DNA of 64,000 nucleotides from Streptomyces sp. MUM 203J. Lineage in GTDB: Bacteria; Actinomycetota; Actinomycetes; Streptomycetales; Streptomycetaceae. Positions 25,750 to 34,617 of this stretch are shown here, piece after piece; the stretch's first letter is position 1, and each line of letters opens with the position of its first letter. The stretch spans positions 26,477-90,476 of the forward strand of contig NZ_JADWYO010000019.1 in the NCBI RefSeq assembly GCF_022414595.1, given 5' to 3'. Under the pieces are notes generated by a model that saw only the letters and a list, made by a program, of their open reading frames with translations, did no database searches and was not told the origin of the DNA. Made by a program: the position numbers and the translations under genes.

Positions 25750-26438
25750 AGCACCAGCAGCACCACCGCGCCCGTCAGGGTCAGCACGGTCAGGCCGAAC
25801 AGCAGCACCCTCGGGCGCCGGGCGTGGGCGCGGCCCGCGACGGAGGCGAAGAACAGGACCAGGGCGAAGAGGACGGCCGTCAGGACGTAGTTGTCCGAGC
25901 GCTGGTTGGACTGCCGGGCCTTCGCGGACAGGCGCTCCGCCTCCTTGAGCTCCTTCACCGCCTCCGCCAGGGTCGCCAGCTGGTACTCCGGCATGGAGAA
26001 GGGGGTCGACGGCGCATCGGGGTCGGTCAGCGGCCGGGTCTTCAGCCAGGCGTTCACGGCGGGCTTGAACTCGCTGCGGAAGCGGGTGAAGAGCAGGCCC
26101 GACACGCTGTCGGGGTCGGGCACGTACTCGCCCTCGGGCCGCTTCGACGGGTCCGCGAGGATCTCCTCGTTCAGCGCGGTGAGCCACTGGGTGAACATGA
26201 TCACGTCGATGGTGAGGAACTGGCCCGCCTCCGTGGACTGGCGCGTGGACTCGGTGCGGGCGGCGGACGCGGCGGCGAAGGAGTTCGCCTGGACGCCGCC
26301 CCACTTCTGGCTCTGGAAACCGGCCCACGCCGTGCCCACGGCCGCCAGCGCGAGGATCACCGCCAGGGTGAACTCGAACCAGCCGCCGCCTTCCATCCAG
26401 GAGGCGGACTCCTCGTCGTCACCGGGCTCGGCGGGCAT
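25731..26438 (-). CDS. Hypothetical membrane protein
   Basis: 235 residues. One helix near the N-terminus (FEFTLAVILALAAVGTAWAG), a long soluble middle with WGGVQANSFAAASAARTEST, and two helices at the C-terminus (YVLTAVLFALVLFFASVAG, VLLFGLTVLTLTGAVVLLVL). No function recognised. Start GTG/ATG region at 26438; convergent overlap with the kinase gene. Confidence 0.7.
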   Translation of the reverse strand: MPAEPGDDEESASWMEGGGWFEFTLAVILALAAVGTAWAGFQSQKWGGVQANSFAAASAARTESTRQSTEAGQFLTIDVIMFTQWLTALNEEILADPSKRPEGEYVPDPDSVSGLLFTRFRSEFKPAVNAWLKTRPLTDPDAPSTPFSMPEYQLATLAEAVKELKEAERLSAKARQSNQRSDNYVLTAVLFALVLFFASVAGRAHARRPRVLLFGLTVLTLTGAVVLLVLYPVQL

Positions 26439-26576
26439 GCGGCCACCGTAGGCACGGGGCGGTGAGCGGCGCCCGCCCGCGTGCGCCGATCGTGGCAGCC
26501 CGTGACGGCGGGCCCGGGGGCGGTGGCCTGCCGTGGTTGAGACGCGTCACAGATCCCGGTGAGGGGTTGCCCTTAT

Positions 26577-26613
26577 TACCAGCGGGTAGCATCATCGAAG
26601 CTACTAGCTGGTA
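26577..26613. promoter_or_regulatory. 37-bp composite palindrome upstream of the acyl-CoA dehydrogenase
   Basis: TACCAGC-N2-GTAGC-N9-GCTAC-N2-GCTGGTA: two nested perfect arms (7 and 5 bp) around a 9-nt centre, ending 46 nt before the start codon. It is a good candidate operator (TetR-type repressors bind such dyads) or a leader hairpin. Confidence 0.65.
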
Positions 26614-26659
26614 GATGCACGAGGAACCTGCCTCCCGATCCCTTACGGAGCCGTTCGCC

Positions 26660-28489
26660 ATGGGGCACTACAAGTCGAATCTCCGCGACATCGAGTTCAA
26701 CCTCTTCGAGGTCCTCGGCCGCGACAAGGTGTACGGCACCGGTCCGTTCGAGGAGATGGACGTCGACACCGCCAAGAGCGTTCTCGACGAGCTCTGCCGG
26801 CTCGCCGAGAACGAGTTCGCCGAGTCCTTCGCCGACGCGGACCGCAACCCGCCGGTCTTCGACCCGGAGACGAACACCGCGCCGGTCCCGGCCTCGTTCA
26901 AGAAGTCCTACAAGGCCTTCATGGACTCCGAGTACTGGCGCCTCGGCCTGCCCGAGGAGATCGGCGGCACCACCTCGCCCCGCTCCCTCATCTGGGCTTA
27001 CGCGGAGCTGATCCTCGGCTCCAACCCGGCCGTGTGGATGTACTCCTCGGGCCCCGCCTTCGCCGGCATCCTCTTCGAGGAGGGCAACGAGGCGCAGAAG
27101 AAGATCGCCCAGATCGCCGTCGAGAAGCGCTGGGGCTCCACCATGGTCCTGACCGAGCCGGACGCCGGTTCGGACGTCGGCGCCGGCCGCACCAAGGCGA
27201 TCCAGCAGGAGGACGGCTCCTGGCACATCGAGGGCGTGAAGCGCTTCATCACCTCCGGTGAGCACGACATGGAGGAGAACATCCTCCACTACGTCCTCGC
27301 CCGCCCCGAGGGTGCCGGTCCGGGCACCAAGGGCCTGTCGCTCTTCCTCGTCCCGAAGTACGAGTTCGACTGGGAGACCGGCGAGCTGGGCGAGCGCAAC
27401 GGCGTGTACGCCACCAACGTCGAGCACAAGATGGGCCTCAAGGCCTCCAACACGTGCGAGATGACCTTCGGCGACAAGCACCCCGCCAAGGGCTGGCTCA
27501 TCGGCGACAAGCACGACGGCATCCGCCAGATGTTCCTCATCATCGAGTTCGCCCGCATGATGGTCGGCACGAAGGCGATCTCCACCCTCTCGACGGGCTA
27601 CCTCAACGCCCTCGAGTACGCCAAGGAGCGCGTCCAGGGCACCGACCTGGCGAACTTCATGGACAAGACCGCGCCCAAGGTCACCATCACGCACCACCCG
27701 GACGTCCGCCGCTCGCTGATGACGCAGAAGGCGTACGCCGAGGGCATGCGCTCCCTCGTCCTCTACACGGCCACCGTCCAGGACGCGATCCAGCTCAAGG
27801 AGGCCGCGGGCGAGGACGCGAAGGCCCTGCACGGCCTGAACGACCTGCTGCTCCCCATCGTCAAGGGGTACGGCTCCGAGAAGGGCTACGAGCAGCTCGC
27901 CCAGTCGCTCCAGACCTTCGGCGGCTCCGGCTTCCTGCAGGAGTACCCGATCGAGCAGTACATCCGGGACGCCAAGATCGACACCCTCTACGAGGGCACC
28001 ACCGCGATCCAGGGCCAGGACTTCTTCTTCCGGAAGATCGTCCGCAACCAGGGCGCCTCGCTGAACACGCTGTCCGAGGAGATCAAGAAGTTCCTCGCGG
28101 TGGGCCCCGGCGGCGAGGAGCTGGCCGCCGCGCGCGACGCGCTCGCCAAGGCCGCCGTGGACCTGGAGGGGATCGTCGGCGCCATGCTGACGGACCTGAC
28201 GGCGACCGGCGAGGACGTCAAGAACATCTACAAGGTGGGACTCAACACCACCCGCCTGCTGATGGCCTCCGGCGACGTCGTGGTCGGCTACCTGCTGCTG
28301 CGCGGTGCGGCCGTGGCCGCCGAGAAGCTGGCGGAGGGTGCCTCCTCGAAGGACGTCGCCTTCTACCAGGGCAAGATCGCGGCGGCGAAGTTCTTCGCGG
28401 CCAACGTCCTCCCGGGCGTCGCGACCGAGCGGCTGCTGGCGGAGGGCGTCGACATGGGCCTGATGGAGCTGGACGAGGCCGCGTTCTGA
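26660..28489 (+). CDS. Acyl-CoA dehydrogenase (FadE type)
   Basis: 609 residues; FAD enzyme of beta-oxidation introducing the 2,3-double bond into acyl-CoA. Motifs: [17 protein letters not shown] (FAD/substrate loop), [32 protein letters not shown] and [17 protein letters not shown], the last typical of the large FadE-type enzymes with an extra C-terminal helical domain. ATG 26660 ([17 protein letters not shown]) has ACGGAG upstream and is preferred to 26615. Monocistronic, followed by a strong terminator. Likely controlled through the dyad upstream. Confidence 0.92.
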   Translation: MGHYKSNLRDIEFNLFEVLGRDKVYGTGPFEEMDVDTAKSVLDELCRLAENEFAESFADADRNPPVFDPETNTAPVPASFKKSYKAFMDSEYWRLGLPEEIGGTTSPRSLIWAYAELILGSNPAVWMYSSGPAFAGILFEEGNEAQKKIAQIAVEKRWGSTMVLTEPDAGSDVGAGRTKAIQQEDGSWHIEGVKRFITSGEHDMEENILHYVLARPEGAGPGTKGLSLFLVPKYEFDWETGELGERNGVYATNVEHKMGLKASNTCEMTFGDKHPAKGWLIGDKHDGIRQMFLIIEFARMMVGTKAISTLSTGYLNALEYAKERVQGTDLANFMDKTAPKVTITHHPDVRRSLMTQKAYAEGMRSLVLYTATVQDAIQLKEAAGEDAKALHGLNDLLLPIVKGYGSEKGYEQLAQSLQTFGGSGFLQEYPIEQYIRDAKIDTLYEGTTAIQGQDFFFRKIVRNQGASLNTLSEEIKKFLAVGPGGEELAAARDALAKAAVDLEGIVGAMLTDLTATGEDVKNIYKVGLNTTRLLMASGDVVVGYLLLRGAAVAAEKLAEGASSKDVAFYQGKIAAAKFFAANVLPGVATERLLAEGVDMGLMELDEAAF

Positions 28490-28517
28490 GCCTCGCGCAC
28501 GTAACTGCCTGAAGGCC

Positions 28518-28574
28518 GTGACGGCCTGTTCTCCCGGTGGGGTCGGCCCCGGGAGAGCAGGCCGTCACCCTTTT
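28518..28574 (+). terminator. Strong intrinsic terminator after the acyl-CoA dehydrogenase gene
   Basis: 20-bp arms (28518-28537 and 28549-28568) match except one G:U position, with an 11-nt loop, followed by CCTTTTCC. Confidence 0.85.
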
Positions 28575-28631
28575 CCTCCCGAAACCCCGCCTGTCCGGTT
28601 CCTTCTATCCTGGGGGCGGGAGGAACCTTCC

Positions 28632-30695
28632 ATGGGGACCATCCGGCTCGGCCTCGAAAAGGCCCGCGATGCTGCCGCGCGCGAGGAGTGGAGCACCGCG
28701 TACGCCCTGCTGGACGACCTCCCGCCGGACACGCTCGGCGCCGACGACCTCACGCTGCTGGCCGACGCCGCCTGGTGGACCGGGCGGGTGCGGGAGTCCG
28801 TCGACGCCCGGCTGCGGGCCTACACCGCGTACGCCGCCGGGGGCGACGACCGGGCGGCGGGGGGCGCCGCGTGGACGCTGTTCTACGAGTACCGGGACAT
28901 CGGGCACACCGCCACGGCCACCGGCTGGCTGCACCGGGCACGGGAGCACCTGGACGGGCGGCCGGAGTGCCTGGAACAGGCATATCTGGCCTGGACGGAG
29001 GCCGAGGACGCGGCCGGGCGCGGCGAACTGGACGCGGCCGTCACCGCCGCGCGGCGCATGGGCCGGATCGCCCGTGACTGCGGCAGCCGGGACCTGCTGG
29101 CGATGAGCCGGCAGGTGCACGGCGCGGCGCTTCTGGCCCACGGCCGCACGGCGGAGGGCATGGCGCTGCTCGACGACGCCATGTGCGCGGTGACGGCGGG
29201 AGAGCTGAGTTCACTGTTCACCGGCTGGATCTACTGCCTGGCCCTCACCCGGTGCATGGCCTGTGCGGACCTGCCACGCGCGGCCGAGTGGACGGACGCG
29301 GCGATGCGCTGGTGCGCGGCCCACTCGTCCGACAACCCGTTCCGGGGCCTGTGCCGCGTGCACCGGGTGGAGGTCCTGGACCTGCACGGCGACTGGACGC
29401 GCGCGGAGGCGGAGGCCGCCCAGGTGTGCGCCGAGGTGGCGGAGGGCGACGCGGCGGTGGCGGGCGAGGCCCAGTACGTCGCCGGGGAGATCCACCGGCG
29501 GCGCGGCGACCCGGCGGCGGCCGAGGCCGCCTACGCACGCGCTCACGCGCTGGGCCGCACCCCGCAGCCCGGCCTCGCACTCCTGCGTCTGGCCCAGGGC
29601 CACGCGGACCGGGCCGCCGCCGCCCTGCGCCTCGCCCTGGCCGACGCCCCCTTCCACGGCGACCTTCTTCACCACGCCCGCCTGCTGGCCGCCCAGGTGG
29701 AGGTCGAACTGTCCCGCGGCGCCCTCACCGAAGCCGCCCGAGCCGCCACCGCCCTCGCCGCCCTCACTGCGGCCACCGCTCCGGAAGCCCCCCTCCTCAC
29801 CGCCCTCACCACCACGGCGACAGCCGCCACAACCCTGGCGGGGCCGCACGGCGTCCACCGGGCGACCACCTCGGACGGCCCTGCCCCCGAAGGCCCGGAC
29901 GAGACGGCACCCGGCAGCCGAAGCCCCGGCACCCCCACCCCGGGCGGCCCGCCACCTGCAAGCCCGGACAGGACAGCACCCGCAGGCCCGGACCTCGGCA
30001 CCCGCGACACGACTGGCACCTCACCCGACGGCCGGAGCCCCGACGCCCCCGCTTCCGGACCCGGCAGCGTGGCACCGGCGTCCGGCCCCGAAACCCACCA
30101 CCCCCGCGCCGCGGGCACCCCGGCCGACAGCGCCCCGCCCGCCGCACCGGTGCCGGGAGGCGCCGGTCAAGCCCGCGCCCCGGGCGGCCCGGCCCCCGCC
30201 ACCCCGAGGCCGGCCGACGGCCCCGGAGCCGCTCCGGGGCACGGGCCCGGGGGTGCGTCCGCGGCGTTGCCGTTGCTGCGGCGGGCGCTCGGGGCGTGGC
30301 TGGAGCTGGGCGTGCCGTATGAGGCGGCCCAGGTGCGGATGATGCTGGCCGCCGCCGACCGGGAGGCCGGGGACCAGGAGGGCCTCGTCATGGAGCTGCG
30401 GGCCGCCCGCGACACGTTCGAGGCGCTCGGAGCCGTACCGGACGCCCGGCGGGCCGGCGCGCTGCTCGACGACGTACAGCGGAGGAAGCGGCGGCGGCCC
30501 CCGGGCGGGCTGTCGGCGCGCGAGGTGGAGGTTCTGCGGCTCGTCGCCACCGGGCGCACCAACCGGGAGATCGCCGCCGCCCTCACCATCAGCGAGCACA
30601 CCGTCGCCCGGCACCTCAACAACATCTTCGCCAAACTCCAGGTGACCTCCCGCGCCGCCGCCACCGCCTTCGCCGTCTCCCACGGGCTGGCATGA
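28632..30695 (+). CDS. LuxR-family regulator with TPR-like domain and a disordered insertion
   Basis: 687 residues. Residues 1-410 are helical TPR-like repeats; about 425-560 is a Pro/Gly/Ala/Thr-rich segment without predicted fold; helical repeats resume at [20 protein letters not shown]; the C-terminus is a LuxR HTH ([37 protein letters not shown]). No ATP-binding P-loop is seen, so it is not a full LAL regulator. The gene ends about 90 bp before an oxidase gene in the same direction, which may be its target. ATG 28632 follows GGGAGGAACC. Confidence 0.87.
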   Translation: MGTIRLGLEKARDAAAREEWSTAYALLDDLPPDTLGADDLTLLADAAWWTGRVRESVDARLRAYTAYAAGGDDRAAGGAAWTLFYEYRDIGHTATATGWLHRAREHLDGRPECLEQAYLAWTEAEDAAGRGELDAAVTAARRMGRIARDCGSRDLLAMSRQVHGAALLAHGRTAEGMALLDDAMCAVTAGELSSLFTGWIYCLALTRCMACADLPRAAEWTDAAMRWCAAHSSDNPFRGLCRVHRVEVLDLHGDWTRAEAEAAQVCAEVAEGDAAVAGEAQYVAGEIHRRRGDPAAAEAAYARAHALGRTPQPGLALLRLAQGHADRAAAALRLALADAPFHGDLLHHARLLAAQVEVELSRGALTEAARAATALAALTAATAPEAPLLTALTTTATAATTLAGPHGVHRATTSDGPAPEGPDETAPGSRSPGTPTPGGPPPASPDRTAPAGPDLGTRDTTGTSPDGRSPDAPASGPGSVAPASGPETHHPRAAGTPADSAPPAAPVPGGAGQARAPGGPAPATPRPADGPGAAPGHGPGGASAALPLLRRALGAWLELGVPYEAAQVRMMLAAADREAGDQEGLVMELRAARDTFEALGAVPDARRAGALLDDVQRRKRRRPPGGLSAREVEVLRLVATGRTNREIAAALTISEHTVARHLNNIFAKLQVTSRAAATAFAVSHGLA

Positions 30696-30700
30696 GCACC

Positions 30701-30748
30701 ATGGGCCGTTCCGCCCATCCGGCCCAGGGCCCCGGAATGGGCCGTTCC
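30701..30748. repeat. 12-bp direct repeat before the BBE-type oxidase
   Basis: ATGGGCCGTTCC at 30701-30712 and 30737-30748 (36-bp period), the second within GGAATGGGCCGTTCC, which has GGAA/TTCC symmetry. It ends 40 nt upstream of the oxidase start; possible operator. Confidence 0.45.
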
Positions 30749-30788
30749 CGCGATGCCCCGTCGTGCCGCCCCCGCCTACAACGGACTC

Positions 30789-32159
30789 ATGACCACCGTC
30801 ACCCTCGACCTGGAGCCGCTGCGTGACGCCGTGCACGGCGACGTCATCGGCCCGTCCGACCCTCGCTATGACGAGGCGCGCCGCGTCTACAACGCCCTCC
30901 ACGACAAGCACCCCGCCGCCGTCGTCCGCGCCGTGGACGCCGCCGACGCCGTCGCCGCAGTGAACTTCGCCCGCGACGAGAACCTCGCCCTCGCCGTACG
31001 CGGCGGCGCCCACGCGGCGGCCGGATACGGCACCTGCGACGACGGCCTCGTGCTCGACCTCTCCCGGATGCGCGCCGTCCGTGTCGACCCCGAGCACCAC
31101 ACCGCCCGCGCCGAAGGCGGCTGCACCTGGGCCGACTTCAACCACGCCACCCACGGCTTCGGCCTCGCCACCACCGGCGGCGTCGTGTCGACCACCGGCA
31201 TCGGCGGCCTCACCCTCGGCGGCGGCATGGGCCACCTGTCCCGCCGCTACGGCCTGAGCTGCGACAACCTGCTCGCCGCCGACGTCGTCACCGCCGACGG
31301 CACCCTCGTCCGCTGCGACGCCGACAACGACCCGGACCTGTTCTGGGCCCTCCGCGGCGGCGGCGGCAACTTCGGCGCCGTCCTCTCCTTCCTGTATCGC
31401 CTCCACCCGGTGAGCACCGTCCTCGGCGGACCGACCGTCTATCCACTTGACGGGGACGTGGCCCGCCGCTGGCGTGAGCTGGTCGCGGACAGCCCCGAGG
31501 AGTTCAACAGCCTCTTCGCGCTGCTGCTCGGCCCGGCCGTGCCGTTCCTGCCCGAGCGCTGGCACGGGCGGCCCGTGTGCGCCGTGATCACCTGCTGGAG
31601 CGGCTCGGAGGACGAGGACGACGCGGTCCGTGCCCGGCTCGGCACCCTCGGCCCGGTCCTCGGCCAGTACCTCGCCCGCATGCCGTACCCCGTGATCAAC
31701 ACGCTCTTCGACGCCGACCTGCCGCCCGGCCTCTACCACTACTGGAAGGGCAACTTCAGTCACGAGCTGTCCGACGGCGCCATCGATGTCCACATGTCGT
31801 TCGGGGAGAGCATCCCGTCGATGCAGAGCGACACGATCGTCTTCCCCGTCGACGGCGCCTGCCACCGCGCCGGCCCCACCGACACCGCGTTCGCCTATCG
31901 CGACGCCGCCTTCTCCACCGCCTTCGGTCCCAGTTTCAGCGACCCCGCCGACATCGAACGGAACGTGGCCTGGTGCCGCGCCTACGACAGCGCGCTGCGC
32001 CCGCACACCGAGGAGGCCGGCTACATCAACTTCCTCAGCGACGACGACCAGAACCGCGTACGCGCCAACTACCGCCAGAACTACGACCGTCTGGTGGAGA
32101 CCAAGCGTCGCTACGACCCCGGCAACCTCTTCCGGATCAACCACAACATCACCCCGTGA
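30789..32159 (+). CDS. FAD-dependent oxidoreductase of the BBE (berberine bridge enzyme)-like family
   Basis: 456 residues. PCMH-type FAD domain with AVRGGAHAAAGYG, whose His is at the usual covalent FAD position, EGGCTWADFNHATHGFGLAT, GIGGLTLGGGMGHLSRRYGL and DLFWALRGGGGNFG; the BBE C-terminal segment ends YDPGNLFRINHNI. Such enzymes oxidise sugars, alcohols or alkaloid-like substrates with oxygen. Substrate not predictable. The 3' end overlaps the convergent DUF6083 gene by 11 bp. Confidence 0.9.
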   Translation: MTTVTLDLEPLRDAVHGDVIGPSDPRYDEARRVYNALHDKHPAAVVRAVDAADAVAAVNFARDENLALAVRGGAHAAAGYGTCDDGLVLDLSRMRAVRVDPEHHTARAEGGCTWADFNHATHGFGLATTGGVVSTTGIGGLTLGGGMGHLSRRYGLSCDNLLAADVVTADGTLVRCDADNDPDLFWALRGGGGNFGAVLSFLYRLHPVSTVLGGPTVYPLDGDVARRWRELVADSPEEFNSLFALLLGPAVPFLPERWHGRPVCAVITCWSGSEDEDDAVRARLGTLGPVLGQYLARMPYPVINTLFDADLPPGLYHYWKGNFSHELSDGAIDVHMSFGESIPSMQSDTIVFPVDGACHRAGPTDTAFAYRDAAFSTAFGPSFSDPADIERNVAWCRAYDSALRPHTEEAGYINFLSDDDQNRVRANYRQNYDRLVETKRRYDPGNLFRINHNITP

Positions 32160-32673
32160 CCCGCCCCGCCGCCCGCCCCGGGCACACGTCGAAGTGACTC
32201 ACCCGGCAGGTCTCCGACGGGGCGGCGCCCCGCAGATTCACCGCCGTACCGTCCCCCGCGATGTACCAGCGCCTGCCGCCGGGAACCCCGGCCGACGGGC
32301 GCGCGCCCGGCTCTATCGCCACCCACCGGTCGCCTGTCGTACGGTGCCAGCGCGCCCGCCCGCCGCAGTGCCGGCACACCATCACCGACCCCGTGCGAGG
32401 CGCGGGAATCCGGGCGGGTCCCCGCACCGGATCGGGCCGGGCCGACGCCCGCAGTGCCGCCGCCGTCACCGGCAGCAGGTCCCCGAGCCGTACCGGATCG
32501 CGGTCGTCCGGCGCTCCCGCCCCCGTCCTGGCACAGCGCGCGCAGACCGGCATCGCGAAGAACCCGCTCCACTCCGCGCCCGGCGCCTCGCACACCGCGC
32601 AGGCAGGTCCCACGGCCACCGCCGTCCCCATCGCCGCCATCGCCGCCATCGCCGTCGTCGTCATCGTGTCCAC
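32149..32673 (-). CDS. DUF6083-type protein with zinc-finger-like Cys pairs
   Basis: 174 residues. Two CxxC pairs, ACAVCEAPG with PVCARCARTG, form a likely zinc ribbon; a second CRHCGG precedes the conserved block WVAIEPGARP, RRWYIAGDGTAVNLRGA and CRVSHFDVCPG typical of this Streptomyces family. Function unknown. GTG 32673 is chosen because GGAGG lies 7 nt upstream. Confidence 0.75.
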   Translation of the reverse strand: MDTMTTTAMAAMAAMGTAVAVGPACAVCEAPGAEWSGFFAMPVCARCARTGAGAPDDRDPVRLGDLLPVTAAALRASARPDPVRGPARIPAPRTGSVMVCRHCGGRARWHRTTGDRWVAIEPGARPSAGVPGGRRWYIAGDGTAVNLRGAAPSETCRVSHFDVCPGRAAGRVTG

Positions 32674-32858
32674 CAGTGCACCTCCGGTCACGCGCCAGCA
32701 GTCCTACGTCGGTCAGCGGTGGCGCGGCCGCAGTCGCCGCGACGCCGCAACAGTGAGTCGTCCCTCCCGATACTGGCAGCCACCACTGACAACGGCGGGC
32801 CGACGCCGGTTCGCGAACCCCTGCGACCCGGTCCGGGACCGCCCGTATCGTGTGGACC

Positions 32859-34166
32859 ATGAGCAGCGATCCCGCCCGTGAGCCCGCCCGCTTCGACCGC
32901 GGCCACACCGACGACCTGATGACTTTTCTGGCGGCCTCCCCGTCCCCCTACCACGCCGTCGCCACCGCGGCGGAACGGCTGGACGAGGCCGGATTCCGGC
33001 AGGTCGAGGAGACCGCCGAGTGGGACGGGACGGCCGGCGGCAAGTACGTCCTGCGGGGCGGCGCGATCATCGCCTGGTACGTACCGGAGGGCACTGCCCC
33101 GAACACTCCGTTCCGGATCGTGGGTGCTCACACCGACTCCCCGAACCTGCGGGTCAAGCCGCGCCCCGACAGCGGCGCGCACGGCTGGCGGCAGCTCGCC
33201 GTCGAGATCTACGGCGGCCCGCTCCTCAACTCCTGGCTCGACCGCGACCTCGGCCTGGCCGGACGGCTCACCCTGCGCGACGGCAGCGAGCGGCTGGTCA
33301 ACGTCGACCGCCCGCTGCTGCGCGTCCCGCAGCTGGCCATCCACCTGGACCGGCAGGTCAACGAGGGCCTGAAGCTGGAGCGGCAGCGGCACATGCAGCC
33401 GATCTGGGGTCTCGGTTCGGACGTCCGCGAGGGCGACCTGGTCCGCTTCCTTGCGGAGGAGGACGGCCTGGACGCGGACGCGGTCCTCGGCTGGGACCTG
33501 ATGGTCCACTCCGTCGAACCGCCCGCCTACCTGGGCCGCGACCGTGAACTGCTGGCCGCGCCCCGCCTCGACAACCTGCTGTCCGTGCACGCCTGTACGG
33601 CCGCGCTGACCGCCGTCGCCACCTCGGGCGGCACGCCCGCCGCGATCCCGGTCATGGCCGCGTTCGACCACGAGGAGAACGGCTCCGAGTCCGACACCGG
33701 CGCCCAGGGCCCGCTGCTCGGCACGGTGCTGGAACGGTCCGTCTTCGCCCGGGGCGGCGGCTACGAGGACCGCGCCCGCGCCTTCGCCGGCACCGTCTGC
33801 CTGTCGTCGGACGTCGGCCACGCCGTCCACCCCAACTACGCCGAGCGCCACGACCCGACACACCACCCGCGTCCCAACGGCGGCCCGATCCTGAAGGTCA
33901 ACGTCAACCAGCGGTACTCCACGGACGGCGGCGGCCGCGCCGTGTTCGCGGCGGCGTGCGAGGAGGCGGGCGTGCCGTGGCAGTCCTTCGTCTCCAACAA
34001 CGACATGCCGTGCGGCACCACCATCGGTCCCATCACGGCCGCCCGGCACGGCATCCGCACCGTCGACATCGGCGTGGCCTGCCTGTCGATGCACAGCGCC
34101 CGTGAACTGTGCGGCGCGGACGACCCGTACCTGCTGGCCAACGCGCTGGTGGCGTTCCTCAAGTAG
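32859..34166 (+). CDS. M18-family aminopeptidase
   Basis: 435 residues; dinuclear zinc aminopeptidase removing acidic or neutral N-terminal residues from peptides. Metal and catalytic motifs: VGAHTDSPNLRVKP, AAFDHEENGSES, SSDVGHAVHPNYAERH, DMPCGTTIGP and ACLSMHSARE. Length and order fit the family. ATG 32859 (MSSDPA) is preferred to 32850. Cytoplasmic, monocistronic. Confidence 0.93.
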   Translation: MSSDPAREPARFDRGHTDDLMTFLAASPSPYHAVATAAERLDEAGFRQVEETAEWDGTAGGKYVLRGGAIIAWYVPEGTAPNTPFRIVGAHTDSPNLRVKPRPDSGAHGWRQLAVEIYGGPLLNSWLDRDLGLAGRLTLRDGSERLVNVDRPLLRVPQLAIHLDRQVNEGLKLERQRHMQPIWGLGSDVREGDLVRFLAEEDGLDADAVLGWDLMVHSVEPPAYLGRDRELLAAPRLDNLLSVHACTAALTAVATSGGTPAAIPVMAAFDHEENGSESDTGAQGPLLGTVLERSVFARGGGYEDRARAFAGTVCLSSDVGHAVHPNYAERHDPTHHPRPNGGPILKVNVNQRYSTDGGGRAVFAAACEEAGVPWQSFVSNNDMPCGTTIGPITAARHGIRTVDIGVACLSMHSARELCGADDPYLLANALVAFLK

Positions 34167-34242
34167 GCACTTCAGCAGTCCACTTCGGGGAGGGCGGCGG
34201 GCGAAACATCCCGGAAAGCGGCGTCCTGACACCCTGCCGGGC

Positions 34243-34617
34243 ATGGTCCTCCTGGGAGAAGGTTCGGCCCTCGCGCGACACCGGGGGCCGTCCCGCCTGA
34301 AGCTGCTGACCGCCGGGGCGATGGCGGCGGCCCTGTTCGTCGCCGGGTCCACCCTGGTGATCGCGCGCTACGACGACCGCCCGCCGGGCGCCGACCGCAT
34401 CGCGTACGAGGGCGGCTACCTCACGGGCACCCGCGTGCGCCAGCGCGACGTGCGGGGCGACCTGGTCCCGGAGCTGCTCGCCGGGGGATGCGCCCGTATG
34501 GCCCGCGAGGGCCTGGGCGGCGGCCGGGCGGCCCTGGACCCGGACCGGTGGGTGGCGGGCTGTCTGGACGGCGCGGCAGGCCACCCGTCTTGGCACCAGG
34601 GCCTGTTGGGCTACTGA
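34243..34617 (+). CDS. Hypothetical small membrane-anchored protein
   Basis: 124 residues with one N-terminal membrane helix (LLTAGAMAAALFVAGSTLVI) and an outside part having two cysteines (GGCARM and AGCLDGA) that could pair. No family recognised. It overlaps the convergent thioredoxin/NHL gene by 7 bp. Confidence 0.55.
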   Translation: MVLLGEGSALARHRGPSRLKLLTAGAMAAALFVAGSTLVIARYDDRPPGADRIAYEGGYLTGTRVRQRDVRGDLVPELLAGGCARMAREGLGGGRAALDPDRWVAGCLDGAAGHPSWHQGLLGY

